A DNA stretch of 64,000 nucleotides from Tillandsia leiboldiana. Taxonomy: Eukaryota > Streptophyta > Magnoliopsida > Poales > Bromeliaceae. The position numbers and the translations under genes are program-made. Shown one piece after another: positions 44,473 to 54,095 of this stretch. The notes under the pieces are model-generated. The model searched no databases and had not been told where the DNA came from. It worked only from the letters and a program-made list of their open reading frames with translations. The stretch covers positions 21,779,449-21,843,448 of the forward strand of contig CM055071.1 of the NCBI GenBank assembly GCA_029204045.2, read 5' to 3'. Within the stretch, counting starts at the first letter, position 1, and the number at the start of each line of letters is the position of its first letter.

Positions 44473-44484
44473 TGGTATCAGAGC
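44473..44484 (+). promoter_or_regulatory. Primer binding site of element C
   Basis: TGGTATCAGAGC, a perfect initiator-methionine tRNA site, eight bases after the LTR end. Confidence 0.92.
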
Positions 44485-44643
44485 TTAGGGATAGGTCAGT
44501 TGGGACTTAGGAAACCCTAGGCTTTTGGCAGACCCTAGGATGGCAGGGCGTGAGTGACGCGATATTTTGCGAAAGTCAGTAATTTATTATTAACTCTTCC
44601 TGTGAGTGGAGAGGGATTGGCATACCCTATTTCTGGCAGACTA

Positions 44644-44667
44644 TTATGTTGGCTGCAGACAACATAA
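44644..44667 (+). other. Leader hairpin with CTGCAG loop (element C)
   Basis: Stem TTATGTTG, loop GCTGCAGA, stem CAACATAA: eight perfect pairs. It lies 159 bp after the primer site and 90 bp before the gag ATG. Confidence 0.7.
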
Positions 44668-44757
44668 GGTTACAGAAATAGGGGGATGTCCATGACTTTC
44701 GCTGGATTGGGTCGAGAGTGCTTTTGTTTACTGACCCGTGGTTTCTTGTGTGGCAGG

Positions 44758-45596
44758 ATGCCTCCTAAGCGGCAGTTTCCTACTCGGGGTACTCCTACAC
44801 CCCCGGAGGAGCCGGAGCAGTCCGGGCCTTCGGAGATTAGTGAGCTCAGGGCCATGGTGGCCCAGTTGGCGGAGAGCCACCGCCGTCAGGAGCAGAGGTT
44901 TGACCAGTTGCTTGCCTAGGTTGGGGCACCTCCCCCTACTACTGTAGAGGCCCCTGTACCACCTGTTGTACCACCGGCTATTCCACCAGTCCCTACGGCA
45001 CTGTTGTCGAGCAGTGGGGCCCAGGGGATGTTCAGGCCGTTGACCCCGGCGGAGGAGCGGGAGTTTGCTGACAAGCTCTCACAGTTTTGCAAGCGAGGAC
45101 CGCCTAGGTTCTCAGGGCGGAGCACACATCCGTGGGAGATAGGATCGTGGCTGGCAGCAATGGAGAAGTTATTTCAGGACTTCTTCATTGACCATAGATA
45201 CAGAGTGCATATGGCAGTACACTGTCTAGAGGGGGATGCAGATGCCTGGTGGCGTCGGGTTGAGCCTGTAGAGTTTCAGATTACCCGACAGCTGTCTTGG
45301 TCAGAGTTTCGGCGGATGATTTTGGACACCTATTTCTCCACAAGCGTGAAGAAAAAGCTTGAAGATGATTTGAAGAATCTGCAGCAAGGTGATCGGGCAG
45401 TTTGGGACTATTTTCAGGAGTTCACGCAGTTGCTTAACTGCGTGCCCTATGTTGCCAGGGATGGGCCGCACCAGGTAGAGCTTTTTGAGACGGGCCTTCG
45501 CCCAGAGATTTATACCTTAGTGCACGCCCAGAGGCTTCAGACCTTATCAGAGGCAGTGGATCATGCACAGTGGGTCGAGAGAGGGGACCACGTTGT
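44758..45596 (+). pseudogene. gag: Gypsy gag of C, first part
   Basis: The ATG is placed by alignment with D gag (MPPKRQFPTRG versus MPPRRRIPTRG). TAG at 44917-44919 stands where D has a CAG glutamine codon, so translation would stop after 53 residues. The same frame then stays open through the capsid (FADKLSQF, PPRFSGRSTHPW, MEKLFQDFFIDHRYR, WWRRVEPVEFQI, DTYFSTSVKKKLEDDLKN) up to GDHV. Here solo LTR J interrupts it. Gag would make the particle shell. The stop could be C-to-T decay, since one C-to-T change gives TAG. Confidence 0.85.
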
Positions 45597-45682
45597 TGTA
45601 ATGTACCAGATTTATGGTATATAAATAATATAAATAAAAATGGTATGAAATACTATTTTTATTGAATTCGGAGAAAAGTGAG

Positions 45683-46340
45683 TTATAGTTGAGAATTTGA
45701 AGTTTCAAATTCTAAAGCTTAAGTTCGCCGATTTCTGCGAAGTGGAGAAACTCAGCAAAAATACTTGTAACACATTTCAAATGTAATTACAAGTGAGTCG
45801 TAAGTATTTCGAATCGACGCAAAGGCCGTTGAGTCGAAAAGTGAGTTGTACTTTAGAATTTGGAGTTTCAAATTCAAAGGCTTAAGTTCGCCGATTTCTG
45901 CGAAGTGGCGAAACTCAGCAAAAATACTTGTAACACATTTCAAATGTAATTACAAGTGAGTCGTAAGTATTTCGAATCGACGCAAAGGCCGTTGAGTCGA
46001 AAAGTGAGTTGTAGTTGAGAATTTGGAGTTTCAAATTCAAAGGCTTAAGTTCGCCGATTTCTGGAAAGTGGCGAAACTCAGCAAAAATGCTTGTAACACA
46101 TTTCAAATGTAATTACAAGTGGGTTGGAAGCATTTCGAATCGATGAAAAAGCCGTTGAGTCGAAAAGTGAGTTGTAGTTGAAAGTCAAAGCTTCAAGCTT
46201 GTAAAATTTAAGCCCACGTTCGCCGAATTCGCAAAATGGCGAAATACGGCGAGAAGACTTGTAACATGTTTTAAATATGATTACAGTCAAGTTCGGTGCG
46301 TTTCGGGCTGACGCAAAGGGCATCGGGTCGAAAAGTGACT
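45683..46340. repeat. 163 bp tandem repeats in J (four units)
   Basis: ACTTGTAACACATTTCAAAT recurs at 45763, 45926 and 46089, and in altered form at 46257 (spacing 163, 163, 168). Each unit also has a GTTGAGTCGAAAAGTGAG stretch. Similar 63-codon minus-strand frames are by-products. Confidence 0.9.
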
Positions 46341-46867
46341 TGAACCCCGAGGACTTAGCAAATTCTGAAATTTCTGAAATTTGTGATCACGAAGCATTTT
46401 CGGAGCCTTGTTTCGGAGACTTAGATTGGCCCAAAAATTTAAAATAAATCGTGAGGTGTCTCAAAAAAGTTTTCTGAGTAAGAAGGGTGAAAAACATAGG
46501 TGAGAAATTAAGGAAAAATTGGAGAACGAAGCGAAGAAAAATGCTTCGTGAATTCTGAAACTGCAGTTTTTGACAGTGCAGTTGATCGCGAAGCTTTTTC
46601 GGGGCTCTCTTTCGAGAGCCTAGAGTAGTCTAAAAATTTAAAAAAAATCATGGGAAGTTTAAGAAAAATTTGTAGAATAAAGGGGAGAAGAAAAATTTCG
46701 ATTTCGATTTTTCAGTTGACGGAAAAATGCGGAGGAAGAAGGGTACCCGAAATTGCTCACTGCAGGGTGAAAACTGCAGAATTGGAGGGCAATTTAGAGA
46801 AAATGGGTAAGCTGGGGGCATTTTAGTAAATTTGCTTTTTCCCCCAACCACCCCTGCAGAGAATTAA

Positions 46868-47045
46868 ATGTTCTCTCTCTCTCTCTCCCTCTTAGTTACA
46901 TTCTCTCTCTCCCTCTTTTCTGCTGGAGCAGGAACGCAAGAAGAAGAGAAAGAAGAAGAGAAGGAAGAAAAAGAAGAACAGAAGAAAGGAAAAAGAAAAG
47001 AAAATGAAGAAAAGAAGAATTTAATTTTCTTCTTTTCTTTTCTTC
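46868..47045. repeat. CT-rich then GA-rich simple repeat zone in J
   Basis: CTCTCTCTCT runs at 46872-46915 are followed by a GAAGAAGAGAAAG-type purine stretch to about 47020. The Glu/Lys-rich plus-strand frame across it is low-complexity and not a gene. Confidence 0.8.
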
Positions 47046-48674
47046 AATGAGCAAAACTCCATTCCATCTCCTCTTTTGGTCATAGAACTCTCAAAAGAGG
47101 TGAGTAGAAAACCCTAGAATCTAAATTTCTATGGTCTCTTTTGGATTCAAAAGAGATAAAAATTAATTTAAACTAGGCTTTCTCTACTTAAAGGTTTCTA
47201 GTAAATATTTTTGTGAACCCTTTGGAGCCTTCCAAAGAGAAGCTTCAACTTCTTTTTCACATCTCTTTTGAGCAAGAGAAATCAAAAGAGATAAGTAGAA
47301 TGATTTGGGGATTCATTTTGTAAGCTTTTTTTTGGGTCCAAAAGTGTGGAAAAACACCACAATGAAGCTTTTTCCCCATTGATAGGTTTTCCACTAAGTT
47401 AAAGAGATCAAAACTTCTCTTTACATGGAAGACATAGAAAAATATAGAGTTTCTCTTTATTCAACTCTTATGGGATTTAAAATGGCAAGGAGATAATTTC
47501 CTTCATGGTTATATCATATTTAGGGTTCTCTTTTTGAAGATCAAAATATTAATGAGGTCAAAATATCCCTATTACAAGAGTATGTTAGGAAGGGACTTTT
47601 ACAACTCTAATTCTTTATTGGTCAAAATGAACCTATAGAAAGAAATATGGTGGAACCTAAGGTTCTCTTTTATAATTTTTAGGTAATTAGTGAATCATGG
47701 AAAGTAATTGCTTCATGATTTTCCTTTCATTTTAGGAAAACCTTGGAGATCAAGAGAGCAAATTTTGGCCTCCTTCAAAAACAACGCGAAACATCGAGGT
47801 GGGGGATTCTTCCGAAAATGGGTGATCTCTTTCCTTTGTCCTTTGTTTTTCTGACCTAGAAGTATGCTAGTAAGCATGTAGGGTGTTAGGGTCAAGAATG
47901 AGAATGAATAGGGTTTAGCCCTAAAAGCAGTTATATTAAACCTATTGTAGGTTAAGTGTGCATTAGTATAAATAGCAAAGGATAAATATGAGAATGATCA
48001 TGTTAGGGTATAACCCTAAGAATCATGTAAAAGTATAAGAGAAATGCATGATGGTTGTAAGACCTAGGAGAAAACAAGGACAAGTGAATGGATGCAAAAC
48101 TAGGAGAAAACCTAGATTAAGGGTTTAACGAGTGGCATGATAACCTAGGATTTAAAACTAGATGAACGAGTGACATCGTCTTAGGGAATAACCTAAGGTG
48201 GATTATAGAGTGTTCAACATAGCGTCAAATGTACTCTAGGTTATGTGGAGAAGAGCAAACATAGAGTCAAGGGTACTCTAAGCTAAAGGAAAAATGTAAC
48301 TAGAGATGATAAACTCTAAGCAAAAGGGGATGGAATTAGAGTTATCAAACCATAAGCTAAGGTGAAAAATGGAAAATAGAGTTAATAAACTCCAAGTCAA
48401 TTGAAATTGAATGTAACTAGTGTCTTTATGACATAGTGTAACCTTGAGGGTAATTACGACATAAGGTTGTAAATTGAGAACAAGTAAGTAAAGAAAAGTA
48501 TAAAATGGACTAAGGAGCTAAAGAAATTGCCAAGTGACAAGACATAATGTAAATGCAAATGAACAAGAAGTTCAAATCTAAATTGGTGTTAGAGACACCC
48601 AAGCTATCCCAGAGTAAAGAACTTAGGATAAAAGAGAAAAGTAAAAGAAAAAAGCATTGAGGCACAAATGCTAA

Positions 48675-49057
48675 CGGGAGGGTTGAGCATATGTCACTCC
48701 CGGGTAGATGAGTGCCAAGGTGCTTTAAACTCATCTGAAACCAAAGTGTAAAGAAAATGCTTAAAAAGCAAAGAAGCTAAAGGCTTAATTGAAACAAAAG
48801 AAGATAATGCTTAAAGAAAGGTAAAAAGGAAAAATAAAGTACATTGGGCCGAGCACTACGGGAGGCGGTGCTACAACCTGTTCTTGTTTGATTGGGGTTG
48901 TAGGCATCCGTCTTTTGGAACCCTCGGACCCGGTAAATGTAAGCTGTAAAAGAAAAGCCTAAATGGCTAACGGGAGGGTTGAGCATATGTCACTCCCAAG
49001 TGAATTAAAGAATTAAAGGCAAGTTGCCATCGGGAGGGTTGAGCATATTTCACTCCC
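48675..49057. repeat. Three dispersed copies of a 26 bp motif in J
   Basis: The motif starts GGGAGGGTTGAGCATAT and ends TCACTCCC. It occurs at 48675-48700, 48972-48997 and 49032-49057 (one T for G in the last). Its ends GGGAG and CTCCC are complementary, so each copy can fold back. Confidence 0.7.
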
Positions 49058-49894
49058 AAGGGGAAGTGTGTGAGCAAGACTCAGCTTCCCAAGTGAAAAG
49101 CAAGTAAAGAGTTAAAAGCTAAATGAAAAGAAAAGAGAATACAGAGTGGCCTATGTGGCCGGGTTAGCGTAACCCCTTTTATAGCGGCATAGTGGCCGAG
49201 CTTTTGGGTAGTAGCCAGAGTGGCAAGTTTTGGTAGCAATGAGACAAGGAGTATACACCAATAGTGTACAGTTATTCATACATGTTATGATCATGTTAGT
49301 TGGCATCCGCAGTTATTTTTAGCATAGATTATCTTGCTATCTTGCTTCCATTGGACCAAGTGGTGTAGAACATTCTTTCTCGGTGGTTGAACCCACTGGG
49401 AACTTTAAGTAGTTCTCACACCCTTGGGTGACCATTTTTCCAGGTACATCGAGCGAGGCACGCGACAGGGGCAAGGGCCCAGCAGAGTAGCGACCTAGCA
49501 GTCTAGAGTCGCCAGCACCATTTTGGAGTTTTTTATTTCTTGAGCGAAACTTGTATGTGAGGAACGATGTAAACTTTAATGTTTTAAGTTTCATTGGGAA
49601 AAAAAAAAAGTTGTAATTTTTATATAGTAGTTGTATGTTAAAGAGAGTTGTAACATAAGTAAAGTTTTATTTTTTTCGCTCAAGTATTGTACTTTCATTT
49701 TCTTCTAACTATTCGTTTGGATGAATGGAAGTTTTTAAATTCATAGTTTAGTACTCTGATTGATTTCTCTTCCGCTACACTAAACTGTGATGGTTGGAAT
49801 AAACCGTTCCTTTCGGGTCTTGAAAGGTCATGCCCGATTGGCGGGTCTGTTAGCGCGCCCGAACTGTCCAAACTGGCGGGCTCGGGGTGTGACA

Positions 49895-50405
49895 GTTGTC
49901 GCTAGACGTGGAGGCTTGGTTGCTCAGGGTTCTGAGAGGAAGCGACCAGCGCCAGATGATGGGGGACAGGACAGTTCCTGGAGGCCGCCCCGACCGCCAC
50001 CGCCTCAGTTTACGGGCCGTGGGCGCTCGGAGCGGCGAGGGCCTGGGGGATCCCAGAGGCCCCCGCAGCATCAGCAGCAGCAGCCGCAGTGACAGCAGCA
50101 GCATTCGCAGCAGCAGAGGTCGCAGCCCCGACAGCAGGGGTCACAGCGGCAGAGGCAGCAGCAGCAGCAGTCGAGGCAGCCCCAGTCTGCGGTCAGGTGC
50201 ATCTTTTGCAGGGGACAGCACCCGTCGGATACTTGTGATCAGAGGTATGGCCGCTGTTATCGGTGTGGACAGTCTGGCCACATTCGTGCTACTTGCCCTT
50301 TCTCGGCATCGCCGGCTCCTTCCTCAGCATCAGCCCCTTCTGCGCCCCAGCAGCGGCCTTATGCTCCAGCGAGCAGGGCTCCTTCTTCGCATCCTGCGGA
50401 CTACA
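49895..50405 (+). pseudogene. gag: Gypsy gag of C, second part
   Basis: The frame resumes after J with ARRGGLVAQGSERKRP, matching ARRRAAVAQSSDRKRP of D. It goes on through the Arg/Gly/Pro linker and a Gln-rich stretch. A TGA at about 50090 interrupts the Gln-rich part. The same frame then shows the two zinc knuckles CIFCRGQHPSDTC (short variant) and CYRCGQSGHIRATC (canonical CX2CX4HX4C), a Pro/Ser-rich tail, and the junction with the LTR of D at 50405. Confidence 0.82.
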
Positions 50406-53400
50406 TGTAGGGCCCCTGAACTCCTTACAGCTTTTTCCCGCATTTTCACTGTGCAAACACCTGTTGATGGTGTATTCGGCCCATAGCGCATCAAATGGAT
50501 GCCACAGATGGACCCTGTGAAGCTTTGGCTTGTTGTGTTTGGCCGTCGGCTGTTTTTGCCGAATGTTAGAGAGGTTTTAGGCCAAAGCGGAGGTTGGGAA
50601 TTGGTTTTCTGTCGTTTTGGAGCTTGTCTGTCTATCTGGGAGCCCATTCGGGGTGTTAGAGTGGTTTGCGCGCTTATTGGAATCAAGATTGCGACCCGGC
50701 GCGAAAATTAGATTAAATTTACCTTTCCGGGAGCCTCCGGCAAATTTTGGAAGTGGATTTTGGCAAAATGGACGCCGTTTTTGGAATCAGCGCGCGAAAA
50801 CGGTCAAGATGGGCTATTTACTTGCTGTTTTTGAGCTTGCGGGTACTGTTCACGCCGGAACAGTGTCTCCGGCGATCGCCGGCGGCGGCGGGCAGCGCCG
50901 GCGGGCGGCGGCGCAGCCTCGGGCAGGCGGCAGGCGGCGGCACGCGGCGCGGGCAGGGCGCGGGCAGGCGCCCGGGCGCGCGCGCAGGCGCGCGGTCCAC
51001 GATGCCGACGTGCGCCAGTGCGGGATGCCACGTGGTATTGTTCGGTTGGATGGTCCACGGCGCGAGGTCCACGGACTGTGGGCATGGGTGCACGGTAGAC
51101 CGGGTGGACACGTGGCATCCGGTTACTGGTTCAGTGTTGTGCTCCCGGCCACGCAGGCTGTGGAGTGGTTGACCGGGGGCAGGTGGCCGTACGGCGGGCA
51201 GGTGGCCGTACGGGCGGGGGCAGGCGGCGACGTGCGCGGTGCACGGATTGCCGGGGCCACGTGGCGCGACGCCATTGGCGGGCGCAGGTGCGCCGGGCGC
51301 AGCGGGGCCCGGGAAATTACTGTGCTGGGCTACGTGGCGGGCCCGAATGGTTTCGGGCTTGCACAGTAATGGGCCGGGCCCATTACTGTAGCAGCCCGAA
51401 ACATTCGGGCGCCCGGAAGTGGGGACACACAGGGAATTTCTCCAAAAGATTTTTTCAGCCTATTTAAGGCAGCCCGAGCCCTCTTTCCAAGCCTTTTTCT
51501 CTCGACCTATGCACCATCTGCCCGAGCCACCTTAAGGAGATTTGTTCACCTCTTAATGCTTGATCTTCCTGCCAAGTTCTAGGATTTTAGGAGGCTCGAA
51601 TCCCGAGGTTCCCCATTTTACGGCGCGGCGCGACGTTGCATTCCCGGGTTCTTCTTCGGCGCAGTGGCGGTGTTTTAGCTCCCCTGGGCTACCCCAAGGT
51701 CCTTTTTCAGTGATTCTTGCGCCGACAGACTACTAAGAGGCAGGACTTCATCTTTCCTTTTGGCATGGATCCCGAGGCAAACAGTGACCCTTTTTTCTGT
51801 ATGGATTTCCTTGACAGCAGCGGGGTATTTTGGCCGTATCTTCGCGCACGAGCGTCAGACGGAAACGAGCTTTTACAACTTTTTCATCTACAGATCGGAA
51901 GGAACGCGCTCGTATTTTTCTTGGATTTTCCAGAGGATTATTTCGAGGTGAAAATCACTGTTTTCTCAGTGAACAGTGCACAGTTTTCAGCACAGATTTT
52001 TGTATGTGTGTGCCTCTTGCCGAATTTATATCTTGACTTACCGAACTCAGATTTGGACGTGCTTGGTACCGTTACGAAGCTATCGACGCGAAGATCGCTG
52101 TGATATTTTTCTTGGAATTTCCTGGGCACTTCCTACAGGTGATAATTTAACAGTTTTGGGACAGATGTTGTATGTGTTAATAAGAGCAATATTTGGGAGC
52201 CTTAGGGTATTTAGTGAACTTTGTTTTGTGCCAGGAGTAACACGAGTGTGCTGATTTTGGTAGAGCAAGGAATTGGAGTTTTGGTATTTTCATCTGTACG
52301 GATCCGAACAGTTTGCACTTCAGGTGGGTGGTTGTTGTACTCCTCTCCTTGGTATGCCCACTAGGAATATCAGAGTACCCCTGGTTTGATGATGCTAAAT
52401 GTGTTGATTGGTAGACTTGCATGCTTCAGGGAGCAAATTATTGGTTATCATATCCATGAAAAATTATTGTTAGAATGATCACTTGATTTAATCGCTTAAT
52501 TATTCTGGACCGTATGCTTGAGGCAAAATAGTAATTGAGGACTGCAAAACTGATGATTTTTCATATGAGACTGTCACCCTAGCTTATGTCACGCTAAACT
52601 GTTTATTCTGGGAAATTGGACAAAAATATTGGATCAATGCATGATTAAACGGGTCACATAATATTGTCATCTTTTATTGCTACACTATCTTTTGGGACTT
52701 GACTTAGGAGAAACCATGCATTTATTCTTTTCTTCTCCTATTATTGATAGACTTGAGGCATAGTTGCTCGGGTTCGAGCGGGTGTTGGACAGTGTAGTCA
52801 GGTATTGGGGATTTGGGACAGGTTGGGCTTTTGACAGGGTGTTGCGGCGACCACGAATCTTGGGTGGTTGACCGGGTTGTACTATCGCATCAGATTTGGG
52901 TGTTTTGGGGATGGGGCTTTCTTTAGTGGAGGGTTTTTCCCACTTCATTGAGTCTTGATCCAGTCCTGCTATATCAGGTTACTTGTGGTTACTTATTTTC
53001 CTCGTGTGGGTCGCTCCCCACGAGTGCGCGGCAGACAGACTTTGAGTCCTGGGGACTCCTTTTGCTTCGGTGTTATGCGTAGGCTGGCATACCCGTCGCG
53101 GCAGAGCAGGCAGTGCCAGTGTTCACTGGCGGTCAGATTGGGTCATTTTGACAGGCTTCTTGATTCTGATGCATCACTTTCTCCATCCTTATTGGTTGGT
53201 CATGTAGAGGCATATTAGGGATAGCATTTTATCAGTTGCTTCATTTATCTGCACCCCCATTTCTTCTCCTTTCCCTTTTTGCCTCTGATCACCTGGTGGG
53301 CATATCTGAGCTGAGGCTTTACCCACTAGGGGGGGCTACTGTTTATAGTAGTACTTACCCCCATTGTCTTTCTTGTTTCTTTCTTTCCTCTTGTTTTGCA

Positions 53401-53801
53401 GAGTCCTCCGTGGGAGTTGCTGGGCCGTCAGCAACTGATCGAGGTAAGCGGATTGCGGACTAGATAGAGAGCCACCCCGAGGGTTGTAGCTGGAGCTTTT
53501 GAGTACCTGATCCTCTCAGACAGCTTTTATTTATTTCCTTTTTGGGTCTGGCTTCTGCCAGCTGTTTGTATTTTTAGTGGTGAGCTGGGAGAGACATCTG
53601 TATTTTATTTCACTGTTGTACTCTTTTACTTCCAGCGTCTGTCTGAGATACAGTAGTTTTAGTTTAGCTCTGATTATTATGCTCTTTTATTATTATTTCT
53701 TATCTGAGCAGGTTACCGGCGCTTCGTGTATGTGGGAAATACCGCATGCACGGCGGATCTGTAGACGGGCCCGGGTTCTGGTTTACACCCGGGGCGTGAC
53801 A
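50406..53801 (+). repeat. 5' LTR of element D (3396 bp)
   Basis: It begins TGTAGGGCCCCTG and ends CCGGGGCGTGACA. It aligns with the LTR of C and, in reverse, with the LTR of E. It is GC-rich around 50870-51400 with GGCGATCGCCGG-type sequence. CACGTG is at 51029, 51109 and 51258. A TATTTAAG motif near 51460 is the likely TATA box. Confidence 0.88.
51029..51467 (+). promoter_or_regulatory. LTR promoter of D: three G-boxes and TATA-like box
   Basis: CACGTG at 51029, 51109 and 51258, and a TATTTAAG box near 51460. The spacing and flanking bases match the arrangement in C and E. Confidence 0.5.
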
Positions 53802-53809
53802 GATTAAGT

Positions 53810-53821
53810 TGGTATCAGAGC
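53810..53821 (+). promoter_or_regulatory. Primer binding site of element D
   Basis: TGGTATCAGAGC, perfect initiator-methionine tRNA site, eight bases after the LTR. Confidence 0.93.
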
Positions 53822-53983
53822 TTAGGGATAGGTCAGTTGGGACTTAGGAAACCCTAGGCTTTTGGAGAGACCCTAGGATAATAGGGCGTGAGTGGCGTGA
53901 CTTGCTGCGAAAGTCGGTGATTCTTATAGTTAACTCTTCCTGTGGGTGAAGAGAGATCGACATAGTCTATTTCTGTTGAACCA

Positions 53984-54007
53984 TTATGTTGGCTGCAGAC
54001 AACATAA
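53984..54007 (+). other. Leader hairpin with CTGCAG loop (element D)
   Basis: Stem TTATGTTG, loop GCTGCAGA, stem CAACATAA, identical to C and E; 162 bp after the primer site and 88 bp before the gag ATG. Confidence 0.7.
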
Positions 54008-54095
54008 GGTTACAGAAATAGGGGGATGTCTTTTGACTTTCGCCATATTGGGTCGTGAGGGGTTTTGTTGCTGATGTTTGGTTTCTTGTGGCAGG

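Larger units (their letters stand above)
45597..49894 (+). mobile_element. Solo LTR J (4.3 kb) in gag of C
   Basis: It begins TGTAATGTACCAG and ends CTCGGGGTGTGACA, with the target duplication GTTGT on both sides (45592-45596 and 49895-49899). Skipping it restores the gag frame exactly. There is no primer site, polypurine tract, internal LTR pair or coding domain, so it is most likely a solo LTR left by recombination. The ends suit a gypsy LTR on the plus strand. It contains 163 bp tandem repeats, a CT/GA microsatellite zone (46870-47045) and a short A-run at 49600. The frames inside lack domains. Confidence 0.88.
41195..50405 (+). mobile_element. Ty3/gypsy (Del/Tekay-type) element C, 5' part, with nested J and cut by D
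   Basis: 5' LTR, primer site, leader hairpin and gag of a plus-strand element of the same family as D and E. Gag is split by solo LTR J. The sequence then ends at 50405, where the LTR of D begins. The rest of C, if present, is beyond D. The five bases before the C LTR are CGTCC, in the LINE. Confidence 0.85.

Noticed and set aside
46868..47050. Glu/Lys-rich small protein
   Set aside because: Translation of a GA microsatellite zone within a solo LTR.
50617..51467. 250-codon plus-strand frame in the LTR of D
   Set aside because: Inside the LTR, no homology to proteins, frame broken in C and E.
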